Positions 8,097-15,473 are shown, counted from the stretch's first letter. The stretch: 15,588 bases of DNA from JBAXLO01 sp037134755 (GCA_037134755.1 JBAXLO010000102.1:1-15588); one strand, 5' to 3'. Made by a program: numbers and translations. The notes: generated by a model from the letters alone, not told the origin.

Positions 8097-9824
8097 TTAA
8101 AGTAAAATATCTCTTTTGTTAAAATTTGTGTATATACTATTCAAGTTTTCTTTTGATTTATCTTTTTCAAAGTAATTTTGATATATTTCATTAATAAGAG
8201 GATTCTTATGAGGGAATTTAATAGAATCTTTTTCATCAATGTCATAAATGGCTTTCATACGTAGTTTAATATCTTCCTTTTTTGCAGGTATAGGTTGTCC
8301 TCCGCCATTAATACAACCATCAGGGCAAGCCATAACTTCAATAAAATGAATATCATTTCTTCCGTCAGCTATTTCTGTTAGTAGCTTCTCCGCATTAATC
8401 ATATCACTAACGATAGCAACACCAAGTTCGGTATTACCTACTTTTATTTTAAACTCTTTTTTAGATTTATTAACTCCTCGAAGTTCAGCTATTTTATAAT
8501 TTACAGGCTCATGTTCTGTTAACTGACTGATAAAGGAACGAATTATTGATTCAGTTACTCCTCCTGAAACTCCATATAATTTGCCTGCTGAACTTCTAGT
8601 GCCTAGTGGGTTGTCAGCTAATTCTGATTCGATATTTAGGATATCAATACCATAAAGTCTTATTAGTTTTGCAAGCTCTCTTGTTGTTAATACCGCATCA
8701 ACATCTGATATTCCTTTGCTTGTCATTTCTTCTCGTTGGGCTTCGAACTTCTTAGCTACACATGGCATCACAGAAACAGAATAGATGTCTTCAGGATTTA
8801 ATGCATTTGTTTTAGCATAATAATTCTTAATTAAAGTACCCATTATTTGTTGTGGCGACTTGCACCTTGACAAATTAGGGATTAAATCAGGATGGGTTTG
8901 TTCTACATATTTAACCCATGAAGGGCAACAACTTGAAAACATTGGAAGATTTGATCCTGTTTTAATTCTTTCAATCAATTCGGAAGCTACTTCTATTGCA
9001 TTGATATCGGCTGAGAAACTACTATCAAATATTTTATTAAAACCTATTTTGCGCAAAGCAGAATTAAGCATTCCATTAATATCTTTCCCGGCTTTTAAAT
9101 TAAACTCTTCGGCAAGAGTAACAGAAACAGTTGGTGAATATTGAATTACTACATGTTTATCAGGGTTGTTGAGAGACTCTAATAATTCGGGGAGATGATC
9201 TTTTTCATACAAAGCACCTGTTGGGCAAACCATAATACATTGACCACAGTTAATACAACTCGATAAGTTAATTGGCCTGTTATAAGATGGTTCAATTGAA
9301 CATTCATTCCCTTTCTTCACAAAATCAATAGCAGTAACACCAACTATCTCTTCACAAACTCTAACACATCGGCCGCACAATATACATTTCTTTGGATCTC
9401 TTATTAAACTGGAACTTGATCTATCAGCTTTTAATATGTTCTTATTTCCGGGAATTCTTCTTTCTAATATGTTTAAATCGATACTTAACTTTTGCAGTTC
9501 GCAATTACCATTTCTTTCGCAATACAAACAATCATCGGGATGATTTGAAAGCAATAACTCCACAATAGTCTTCCTTGCCTTTATCACTCTTGGCGAATGG
9601 GTTTTAATCTTCATCCATTCTTCAACTATTTGCGAGCAGGATGGAACTAAATCTTCTCTACCTTCCACTTCAACAACACAAATCCTACAAGCTCCTGTTG
9701 GCAGTAAATCTTCCATAAAACAAAGAGTAGGAACTTTTATTCCGTTCCTATTCAAAGCTGAAAGGATTGTTTCTCCTTTTCGAGCTTTTATTTTCTTGTT
9801 GTTTACTTCTATATCAAAAACCAT
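8097..9824 (-). CDS. hydA: FeFe hydrogenase catalytic subunit HydA (HydABC type)
   Basis: Catalyses reversible 2H+ + 2e- to H2 at the H-cluster in the cytoplasm. The 575 residues hold, in order: a 2Fe-2S plant-type domain (C35, C46, C49, C63), the His-Cys 4Fe-4S site (H95, C99, C102, C108), a two-cluster ferredoxin domain (C147, C150, C153, C157 and C190, C193, C196, C200), the H-cluster domain and a C-terminal small-subunit-like segment (MKAIYDI to YQNYFEK). H-cluster motifs are intact: SSCCPSW with C299/C300, VMPCVAKKFE and ACPDGCINGGGQP. Numbering happens to match Clostridium pasteurianum CpI. Against CpI, proton-path residues C299, E282, R286 and S319 are kept, but E279 is V279. It lies 26 bases after hydB and 20 before pstS. 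Partnership with NuoE- and NuoF-like subunits indicates an NAD(H)-linked, possibly bifurcating enzyme. Maturases HydEFG are not in the window. Confidence 0.95.
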   Translation of the reverse strand: MVFDIEVNNKKIKARKGETILSALNRNGIKVPTLCFMEDLLPTGACRICVVEVEGREDLVPSCSQIVEEWMKIKTHSPRVIKARKTIVELLLSNHPDDCLYCERNGNCELQKLSIDLNILERRIPGNKNILKADRSSSSLIRDPKKCILCGRCVRVCEEIVGVTAIDFVKKGNECSIEPSYNRPINLSSCINCGQCIMVCPTGALYEKDHLPELLESLNNPDKHVVIQYSPTVSVTLAEEFNLKAGKDINGMLNSALRKIGFNKIFDSSFSADINAIEVASELIERIKTGSNLPMFSSCCPSWVKYVEQTHPDLIPNLSRCKSPQQIMGTLIKNYYAKTNALNPEDIYSVSVMPCVAKKFEAQREEMTSKGISDVDAVLTTRELAKLIRLYGIDILNIESELADNPLGTRSSAGKLYGVSGGVTESIIRSFISQLTEHEPVNYKIAELRGVNKSKKEFKIKVGNTELGVAIVSDMINAEKLLTEIADGRNDIHFIEVMACPDGCINGGGQPIPAKKEDIKLRMKAIYDIDEKDSIKFPHKNPLINEIYQNYFEKDKSKENLNSIYTNFNKRDILL

Positions 9825-9850
9825 ATTACAATAGTGTATTGCGTGTTTCT

Positions 9851-11812
9851 TTATTTAACAAATATTGCACTGAATTTACATGTCTCAAAACATTCTCCAC
9901 ATCCTATACATTTCTCTTCAATAATAAAATGTGGATACTTTGCTGTACCAATAATAGCATTAACAGGACACTTTTTAGGACAAGCATTACAGCCTGTACA
10001 CTTGTCGATATCTATGTTGAAAATACGTAACTCTTTACATACTCCGGCTTTACATTCTCTGTCGAATATATGCTCTTCGTATTCATCACGAAACCATTTA
10101 ATAGAACTAATAAATGTATTAGCTGCTGTTTTGCCTAAACCACATAAGGAAGTGTCTTTTATTACCTCTGCCAAACTTTCCATCTGCATTACACCTTTAA
10201 ATCGTTCGAGTGTTTGGTGCGATTTCTCGTCTTTCGGGCGTTTTGTTATGCTGTCGAGTATCTCATACATTCTATGAATTCCTTCCCGGCAAGGAATACA
10301 TTTTCCACAACTTTCTTCGCTTAAATACTTGAGATAATATTTAGTAGTGTCAACAATACAGCTATCCTCATCCATTAAAATGACACCTCCCGAGCCCATT
10401 ATTGCTCCGTTTTCTTTGAGTACATCATAATCAACTTCGATATTTAAGTCTTTTTCAACAATATTTATCCCTGCCGGCCCTCCAACCTGAAGTGCTTTAA
10501 GCGTTTTATTGTTTTTTACTCCCTCACCTATCTTATACACAATATCGTTAAAAGTAGTACCCATTGGTATTTCTATAACTCCCGTATTCTTAATCTTCCC
10601 CGAAAGGGTAAACACCTTAGTTCCTTTACTCGATTTTGTCCCTATTGTGTTAAACCAGTTAGGCCCATTCGTAATTATTGAAGGTATATTGCATAAAGTT
10701 TCTACGTTATTTATAACAGTAGGTTTTCCAAAAAGACCTCTTTCGGCAGGGTAAGGAGGACGTAGCTTTGGCATACCTCTTTTACCTTCAATGCTACTGA
10801 TTAAAGCAGTTTCTTCGCCACATATAAATGCTCCCGGACTCAACTTTATTATAATATCTAAATTAAATGCACTATCATAAATATCCTCTCCCAGAAGCCC
10901 ATATTCTTTTGCTTGTTCTACAGCATTTCTTAGTCTGGCAATTGCAAGTTTATTAGTTGATTTAATATATATATAAGCTTTGCTAGTGCGAATTGCATAA
11001 GCAGCAATTGCAATTCCTTCTATTAATTTGTGAGGATTACTTTCGATAAGCATTTTATCAATAAAAGAGCCTGGGTCGCTTTCGTTTGCATTGCAAATTA
11101 AATATCTTTGATCGGAAGCGGTATCATGTGCAATCTTCCATTTTTTACCTGTCGAAAAGCCTGAACCTCCTCTTCCTCTTAGTTCACTCTTTTCAACTAT
11201 CTTGCATACTTCGTCTGAGGTATATTGATATATAGTTTTAAGAAAAGCTTTATATCCGCCAATTGCAATATAATCTTCGATGGATTCGGGATTAATAATA
11301 CCTGCATTTTCTAATACAATACGCTGTTGTGATGCAAAGAAGGCTAAAGAATCAATAAAAGGAACGTTTTCCCAACTTTGTAAACCTTTTTGTCTGTATT
11401 GACCTAATACAAATTCGTTTATTACATTATTATTAAAAATAGCATCCAATACATAAGGAACATTTTCTTTAGTCATGTTTTTAAACGAAAGCCTTGTCAT
11501 TCCGGGTAACTGAACATCTACAATGGGTTCAACAGCACAAAGTCCCACACAGCCAACCTCTACCACCTGAGCTATTATCTGTTTGTAGGTAAGATAATCA
11601 TTAATTGCTGTAATTGAGTTTTCGACACCTGCTATGATGCCACATGTTCCTTTGCCCACATATATTATTGGTGTCAATGTTTTTTCTCTTCTGAAAAACT
11701 TTAGTTTCTCTTCTACTTCTTTTGGAAAAACAGTAGTATCTTTTATAAGAACTTTCTCTTTAAAAAATTGAATATTGTTTACCATAACTGTATAATTATT
11801 CTTCTGTTTCAT
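9851..11812 (-). CDS. hydB: NuoF-like NAD(H)/FMN hydrogenase subunit HydB
   Basis: The diaphorase subunit that exchanges electrons between NAD(H) and the Fe-S chain of HydA. In 653 residues: a thioredoxin-like ferredoxin domain (about 1-130), the NuoF FMN/NADH domain (about 170-480) with ELRGRGGSGFSTGKKW near 210-225 and GAFICGEETALISSIEGKRG, an SLBB-like region, a 4Fe-4S site in SCGKCIPCREG, and a C-terminal two-cluster ferredoxin (CTGCNACPKKCP and CIGCGECFETCK). The N-terminal 2Fe-2S site shows only three cysteines (C57, C88, C92); the GKGTCGIIAG form lacks the usual CxxxxC pair, so that cluster may be atypical. The start overlaps the end of hydC by 17 bases, suggesting translational coupling. 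Architecture matches HydB of trimeric hydrogenases; whether it bifurcates with ferredoxin cannot be read from sequence alone. Confidence 0.93.
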   Translation of the reverse strand: MKQKNNYTVMVNNIQFFKEKVLIKDTTVFPKEVEEKLKFFRREKTLTPIIYVGKGTCGIIAGVENSITAINDYLTYKQIIAQVVEVGCVGLCAVEPIVDVQLPGMTRLSFKNMTKENVPYVLDAIFNNNVINEFVLGQYRQKGLQSWENVPFIDSLAFFASQQRIVLENAGIINPESIEDYIAIGGYKAFLKTIYQYTSDEVCKIVEKSELRGRGGSGFSTGKKWKIAHDTASDQRYLICNANESDPGSFIDKMLIESNPHKLIEGIAIAAYAIRTSKAYIYIKSTNKLAIARLRNAVEQAKEYGLLGEDIYDSAFNLDIIIKLSPGAFICGEETALISSIEGKRGMPKLRPPYPAERGLFGKPTVINNVETLCNIPSIITNGPNWFNTIGTKSSKGTKVFTLSGKIKNTGVIEIPMGTTFNDIVYKIGEGVKNNKTLKALQVGGPAGINIVEKDLNIEVDYDVLKENGAIMGSGGVILMDEDSCIVDTTKYYLKYLSEESCGKCIPCREGIHRMYEILDSITKRPKDEKSHQTLERFKGVMQMESLAEVIKDTSLCGLGKTAANTFISSIKWFRDEYEEHIFDRECKAGVCKELRIFNIDIDKCTGCNACPKKCPVNAIIGTAKYPHFIIEEKCIGCGECFETCKFSAIFVK

Positions 11813-12260
11813 TGAGATTATCCAACAACTCTTTTAATTTTTCAGGAATAATTTCAGTATAATAATTATTATTAATAGAAATTATTGCTGCTTTTTCGCA
11901 GGCACCTAAGCAGGTAACTGTCTCGAGACTAAATTTGCCATCGCGTGTAGTTTGTCCTACTTTTATTCTTAATATCTTTTCTAATTCTCTTATGATAGCT
12001 GAGGATTCAGAAAGGTGACATGAAGTTCCATCACACACTTTAATGTGATACTTACCAATTGGTTGAAACCTGAATTGATCGTAGAATGATGCAATGCCAT
12101 ATATCTTAGCTGAAGCCAGCCCAAGTTGTTTTCCAACTTCGGCAATTGCTTCCTCCGACAAATAACCTGATGTTTCCTGAATGTTTAGCAACATATCAAG
12201 TAGTAAGCTACGGTCTGGTATATAGTACTTTCCTTTATTTGCATTCATTTTTTTGGTCAT
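11796..12260 (-). CDS. hydC: NuoE-like 2Fe-2S hydrogenase subunit HydC
   Basis: The small electron-transfer subunit of the HydABC complex. The 154 residues match NuoE: an N-terminal helical region (LLLDMLLNIQETSGYLSEEAI, then YGIASFYDQFRFQPIGK) followed by a thioredoxin-fold 2Fe-2S domain with ligands C76 and C81 in VCDGTSCHL and C117 and C121 in VTCLGACEKA. It is the first gene of the long operon. The start at 12260 leaves a leader of only about 18 bases from the predicted transcription start; Met5 is a less likely alternative. No Shine-Dalgarno sequence is apparent, as is usual in Bacteroidota. Its 3' end overlaps hydB by 17 bases. Rex-like sites at its promoter imply control by NADH/NAD+. 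Confidence 0.93.
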   Translation of the reverse strand: MTKKMNANKGKYYIPDRSLLLDMLLNIQETSGYLSEEAIAEVGKQLGLASAKIYGIASFYDQFRFQPIGKYHIKVCDGTSCHLSESSAIIRELEKILRIKVGQTTRDGKFSLETVTCLGACEKAAIISINNNYYTEIIPEKLKELLDNLNETEE

Positions 12261-12284
12261 TAAAATGGACTATAAAATTCTATA

Positions 12285-12315
12285 CAAAATTACTTTATTT
12301 ATTTCAATTAACAAA
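12285..12315 (-). promoter_or_regulatory. Bacteroidota-type promoter of the hydABC-pst-rex operon
   Basis: Read on the minus strand, the -33 element TTTG (12312-12315) and the -7 element TAATTTTG (12285-12292) are separated by 19 bases. This fits the TTTG-N19-TAnnTTTG pattern of the Bacteroidota primary sigma factor. The transcription start would lie near 12278, about 18 bases before the hydC ATG. The -33 element lies within the perfect palindrome at 12308-12328. Confidence 0.75.
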
Positions 12316-12356
12316 TAAATTTTGTTAAGACAATAACATTGTTAGAATCCTAACAT
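12308..12356. promoter_or_regulatory. Cluster of three overlapping inverted repeats, probable Rex operators
   Basis: Three palindromic sites overlap. The first, 12308-12328, has perfect 8-bp arms TTAACAAA/TTTGTTAA around 5 bases and covers the -33 element. The second, 12322-12339, reads TTGTTAAGACAATAACAT. The third, 12339-12356, reads TTGTTAGAATCCTAACAT, with perfect TGTTAG/CTAACA arms around 4 bases. The last two resemble the Rex operator class TTGTTAANNNNTTAACAA known from Firmicutes. Their centres are 17 bp apart. With rex as the last gene of the unit, autoregulated repression is the simplest reading. The arm lengths are seen directly; assignment to Rex is inferred. Confidence 0.65.
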
Positions 12357-12503
12357 TTAAACAGCTTGTTTATTTTTGCAAAGCTTATGATTATTAATAA
12401 CATCTATCAAATAATTTAATTTTAATTATTTATTAATATTCAGTGCAAATATAAGTAATATTCTATTACCATTCATAAAAATAAATAATTTAAAATTGAA
12501 TCC

Positions 12504-12780
12504 ACTCCGATTAGCGTCATAGCGTTATTTCGAGTCCCAATACTTTCAGCACACCAAGTGAAATTACTATATTTAATTAATCACGATGTCATTACGAATG
12601 TTTGCTTTAGCAAACGGAAGCAATCCCTGTTTGGGTTATCTATCACATTTAGTTCAATATGCAAAATATTGTCATTAGTAAAGAAATAATGCAATCTCAT
12701 TCTACATATAAACAATAGATTGCTTTGTCGTTCTTCCTACTAATGACGACGTTTTTTATTTATAAATGACTTATCGGAGT
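12504..12780. repeat. Degenerate MITE-like element with nested inverted repeats
   Basis: Outer imperfect inverted repeats bound about 277 bases: ACTCCGATTAGCGTCAT at 12504-12520 and ATGACTTATCGGAGT at 12766-12780, the latter reading ACTCCGATAAGTCAT in reverse. Inside are three decayed copies of a GTCATTNNGA...GAAGCAATC-like motif: 12588-12625 and 12671-12699 in direct orientation, and 12718-12747 inverted. This resembles a dispersed intergenic repeat common in bacterial genomes. A compact hairpin GTTTGCT/AGCAAAC lies at 12600-12615. No transposase is encoded, so it would be a non-autonomous element or a palindromic repeat relic. Confidence 0.5.
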
Positions 12781-12934
12781 TAACTCATTTATTAAATGTT
12801 TTTAAAAAAATTAAAATTTATTTTATAATTGAATAATAGGATATTAACGATTTTAATACTAAATTCCATATTTCTAATTCTATTTTGCTATACTTATAAT
12901 ATCAAATAGTTATTGATGTAAAACATACAAGTCG

Positions 12935-12976
12935 ATCAAACTGTATAGTTGCATCATCAAACTGTATAGTTGCATC
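12935..12976. repeat. Perfect 21-bp tandem duplication
   Basis: Two identical 21-bp copies (12935-12955 and 12956-12976) share the core CAAACTGTATAGTTGC. Each copy contains a short inverted repeat AACT-GTAT-AGTT, so the pair could be two operator half-turn-aligned sites, the end of an insertion element, or a replication slippage product. No gene starts nearby on either strand that it would obviously control. Confidence 0.8.
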
Positions 12977-13089
12977 CTCCAATTTGTTTTTTACGAAAAT
13001 AATATCATTATTATAATACTAATATACATAACATCCATTAACCTTAAATTCAAAAGCTTTTTATTTGACGTAAACATTATCGTAAGACA

Positions 13090-13123
13090 AAACCGAATAG
13101 GTTTAAAAAAACCTGTTCGGTTT
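13090..13123 (-). terminator. Hairpin terminator after the PepSY gene
   Basis: A 14-bp stem with one G-U wobble (13090-13104 with 13110-13123) has arms AAACCGAA/TTCGGTTT and AGGTT/AACCT around an A-rich loop. Read on the minus strand it is followed by TTTTGTCTT, so it can end transcripts from the gene at 13193-13762, 69 bases upstream. Confidence 0.7.
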
Positions 13124-13192
13124 AAATCAATGTATTAACTAACTTCTTGCGGAAGTAAAGATTATTAATAAAATATTTAAAGGTATAATTAT

Positions 13193-13762
13193 CTATAAAA
13201 GAAATAAAGCAAGTATAGGTACCACAAGACCAGCAATAACGAACCATACACCTCTTCGGCTCAGGCTGTTTTTGCTTTTGGCGATAACAAATAAACCGCT
13301 TATTGCAATTATTATCATCCCTATACAAAAGGTGTCGGAATACCACAACCACCAGCTTCCCGGATTGTAATGAAGGAAGTTAACCTGAAAAAAGAAAGGT
13401 CTTCTGCTTATCTTTTCGATATATCCTTCTTTTGATTCCATATTGACAGATATTGATCCATCATTAATAAAAATCTTCAGCGTATTAGCATCAGGAAAGA
13501 AATACTTTTTGTAATGATTTTCTTCATTATATTTCTTCAAAAAAGTCAACACCCACTCTTTAGTAACAGTTGATTTTTCGATGCTATCAGTAATAGTAAT
13601 GTCTTTGTAAGTGATTTCGTAATTAGGATTCCAATCATTTTTATGATTAAGAGCAATACCCGAAATACAATATATAATGGTGACTCCAAAAAAGAAATAA
13701 CCAATATCTCTGTGCAGGATCCTATTCCATTTCCTGAATATTCTCAAACTATTTGATGACAT
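13193..13762 (-). CDS. PepSY-associated membrane protein
   Basis: A 189-residue inner-membrane protein with an N-terminal membrane helix (about 20-38, in HRDIGYFFFGVTIIYCISGI), an extracytoplasmic stretch of about 100 residues, and two C-terminal helices (about 142-160 and 170-188). The HRxxG opening and GIALNHKNDWNP after the first helix are typical of the PepSY-associated TM family in Bacteroidota. Histidines H17, H40 and H131 near membrane boundaries resemble the arrangement in PepSY proteins linked to heme or iron reduction, but no heme motif proves this. It starts 23 bases after the lipoprotein gene and is followed by a terminator, so the two form a bicistronic unit. The molecular function is unknown. 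Confidence 0.8.
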   Translation of the reverse strand: MSSNSLRIFRKWNRILHRDIGYFFFGVTIIYCISGIALNHKNDWNPNYEITYKDITITDSIEKSTVTKEWVLTFLKKYNEENHYKKYFFPDANTLKIFINDGSISVNMESKEGYIEKISRRPFFFQVNFLHYNPGSWWLWYSDTFCIGMIIIAISGLFVIAKSKNSLSRRGVWFVIAGLVVPILALFLL

Positions 13763-13785
13763 ATATTAAGAACAAATGAAGGAAT

Positions 13786-14373
13786 CTATTTCTTTATTAC
13801 TTTAAAAGTCTTGCAATTGATGGCATAGATAGAAATATATGGCTTACCACTTGTTTCTAATTTCTTACGAAACTCTTTTACCTCAGCATAAGGATCTTCT
13901 TTAGCTTTATTTGCTTTTGTTGTGTCTTTATTTTGTCCTGCAATAGCTTTGCTCTCTTCAGTACAAACTTTAACATCTTTGTCGTCAATGTTCTTTTTAA
14001 TGTCGGCTTCCCATTCATTTAGGTAGTTGACATCTATCTTTTCATCCTCAACTACAGTTCCTGTAAGTTCGATATCATTGCCTTCGTACTTAATATCGAA
14101 TGTAGCAAATTCGCCGCCGGCATTTACTTTTACAGTCTTTTCAGCATCAGCTCCAAATAAGAAAAGCTTTTTGCCACTTTCTTTACATACATGTGATATT
14201 GTGCCAACTATTACAATATCTTTGCCTGCCCATTTCTCAGGACTTAATAAAAAACTATCAACTGTCATACCTACTTTGGTTGAGTCTGTTGCTTGTTTTG
14301 CACCGCTTTTACAACCGGTGTTGTTAAAGAAAATAAAAGCACCTAATGCTAATAATAAAAATGTTTTTTTCAT
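13786..14373 (-). CDS. Lipoprotein with OB-fold-like domain, function unknown
   Basis: A 195-residue secreted lipoprotein. Its signal peptide MKKTFLLLALGAFIFFNNTGC ends at lipobox cysteine C21. Residues about 38-110 (SPEKWAGKDIVIVGTISHVC to IELTGTVVEDEKI) have the strand pattern of nucleic-acid-type OB folds seen in many Bacteroidota lipoproteins (tRNA_anti-like). The next 60 residues are Lys/Asp/Glu-rich and probably flexible, and a short strand-like end reads YISIYAINCKTFKVIKK. Cysteines at VCKESG and VCTEES could bind a metal or form a disulfide. It is the first gene of the unit with the PepSY protein and has its own promoter at 14433-14463. A role in metal or heme handling at the envelope is a guess from the partner only. 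Confidence 0.75.
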   Translation of the reverse strand: MKKTFLLLALGAFIFFNNTGCKSGAKQATDSTKVGMTVDSFLLSPEKWAGKDIVIVGTISHVCKESGKKLFLFGADAEKTVKVNAGGEFATFDIKYEGNDIELTGTVVEDEKIDVNYLNEWEADIKKNIDDKDVKVCTEESKAIAGQNKDTTKANKAKEDPYAEVKEFRKKLETSGKPYISIYAINCKTFKVIKK

Positions 14374-14432
14374 AGAAGTTTGGATTTTGACGTTTAAAAA
14401 CGTTGTTAAATAATAAATATATTAATAATTTA

Positions 14433-14463
14433 CAAAAGTACAGCTTTTTTACAACTAAACAAA
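14433..14463 (-). promoter_or_regulatory. Bacteroidota-type promoter of the lipoprotein-PepSY unit
   Basis: On the minus strand, TTTG (14460-14463) and TACTTTTG (14433-14440) are separated by exactly 19 bases, matching the Bacteroidota -33/-7 pattern. The start of transcription would be near 14426, giving a leader of about 50 bases before the ATG at 14373. No operator-like palindrome is seen beside it. Confidence 0.75.
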
Positions 14464-14532
14464 TTATGTCTTACTAATATAGGATATTCTTATGCATTAA
14501 TAAATATATTTAAGAAAGATTATTAATTAGTA

Positions 14533-14953
14533 TCAGATATTATGTAGATTATGCTGCTTTGTTAGCTCTTGCTCAGCTCTTGTTATTTCGAGATGCTTTC
14601 TTCCGATGCGTTTCAGATTGTAAGCACATATTACTAATCCGATATAACATTTAAAATATTCTAGTCCTTTATCTGAGCATCTGTTTAGACCACAATGTTC
14701 AAGTTCATTTATATTTGATTCAATAGCACAATGCTTATTTCGTAAACGAATAAATATTTTATCTGTTTCTTCTAAACGTGCTTGTTGATTACATTTCCCT
14801 TTTTTAGGCATGACCAACTTTAATACTTATTCTTTTAATAGTACTTTATTTATTTTTGTGCCAAAAATCTTTATCAAAACTCCTACTTCCAACTTGATAT
14901 TTTGACAATACACGGATTGCTAATTCCATTACTATTTCAGAATTTGTGTCGTT
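14533..14953 (-). pseudogene. Decayed DDE transposase remnant (ISNCY-like)
   Basis: The longest open piece, 14533-14817, encodes the C-terminal part of a DDE transposase: MPKKGKCNQQARLEE, then HCAIESNINELEHCGLNRCS with the likely catalytic glutamate, then KGLEYFKCYIGLVICAYNLKRIG. Reading back in the same frame, the similarity continues as NKVLLKE across an in-frame TAA (14827-14829). Further upstream a different frame carries GSRSFDKDFWHKN (the SFDKGF region of such transposases), ending at a TAA at 14846-14848. The gene therefore has at least one frameshift and one nonsense codon and lacks its N-terminal half. The ISNCY-like assignment is from remembered motif similarity. No terminal inverted repeats are identified. 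Confidence 0.7.
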
Positions 14954-15011
14954 TTAAATTATCTTGTAGTTAACTATTAGCCCACATTTCAACTCAGGAG
15001 AGTCTGAAGTG

Positions 15012-15383
15012 TTAAATAGTAGTCAAATAAGGCTTACAAGGGACTATTTTAAAGTTAAACAAGATGGCAAGATCCGTAGTTGCCAAAGGGCTTACAGCAG
15101 CTCTGTTTAATAAAGGATTAGCAGTAACATGAAATTTCTTTATAAAATTAACTACTTGCTCATTAATACTTTTAGTTTTAGTTAAAGGGTTTTCATGCTT
15201 TGTCCAAAGTCCGTTTATCGGATCAAGAAAAGCTGTAAATTGATCGCTCCACCAGTGCACTTCCAGATTTGTCCATCCGAACGAAGTTGCAGTAGTCGGA
15301 ATTACGGTTAACGATAAGCTGTCGTTTGTTCTTTTCATGTAAGAAGCAAAGTCTTTTTCATTTGTTGGAATTCTTGAAGTCAT
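15012..15383 (-). CDS. Bacteroidota protein of unknown function, probably C-terminally truncated
   Basis: The 123-residue product begins MTSRIPTNEKDFASYMKRT, has GWTNLEVHWWSDQFTAFL in the middle and KKFHVTANPLLNRAAVSPLATTDLAILFNFKI towards the end. From memory this pattern (RIPxxxxDFxxY, later NPLLNRxxxSP) belongs to a Bacteroidota family of unknown function whose members are usually longer; here the reading frame stops soon after the conserved NPLLNR region. The broken transposase remnant begins about 60 bases downstream, so insertion and decay may have removed the C-terminal part. No signal peptide or membrane segment is seen. Upstream is an AT-rich leader of about 90 bases and then the 21-bp repeat array. 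Whether it is still expressed is unknown. Confidence 0.55.
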   Translation of the reverse strand: MTSRIPTNEKDFASYMKRTNDSLSLTVIPTTATSFGWTNLEVHWWSDQFTAFLDPINGLWTKHENPLTKTKSINEQVVNFIKKFHVTANPLLNRAAVSPLATTDLAILFNFKIVPCKPYLTTI

Positions 15384-15473
15384 AATTTTTTTTATTTATT
15401 AATTAATATTAATTGTTAATGTGTAATTTATATTTACAAATAGAAATTTATAACTTAGTGATGTCAATTCACT

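Larger units (their letters stand above)
12361..13089. other. Gene-free region between the hydrogenase operon and the PepSY gene
   Basis: I see no credible reading frame on either strand here. The stretch is very AT-rich and contains a degenerate MITE-like element (12504-12780) and a perfect 21-bp tandem duplication (12935-12976). Between and beside these I see nothing recognisable. A terminator for the next minus-strand gene follows at 13090-13123. Confidence 0.7.

Noticed and set aside
9834..10277. 147-codon plus-strand open frame
   Set aside because: It lies wholly opposite hydB and hydA sequence with strong conserved motifs, and its translation shows no family features; it is an antisense shadow.
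8097..12260. Complex I (NuoEFG) fragment
   Set aside because: The third protein has full H-cluster motifs (SSCCPSW, MPCVAKK, ACPDGCINGGGQP), so these are hydrogenase subunits rather than Nuo proteins.
13122..13352. 76-codon minus-strand open frame overlapping the PepSY gene
   Set aside because: It overlaps the C-terminal membrane helices of the PepSY protein in another frame and runs into the terminator hairpin.
14027..14413. 128-codon plus-strand open frame
   Set aside because: It is antisense to the lipoprotein gene, which has a clear signal peptide and promoter; the Ser/Pro/Leu-rich translation looks like a shadow.
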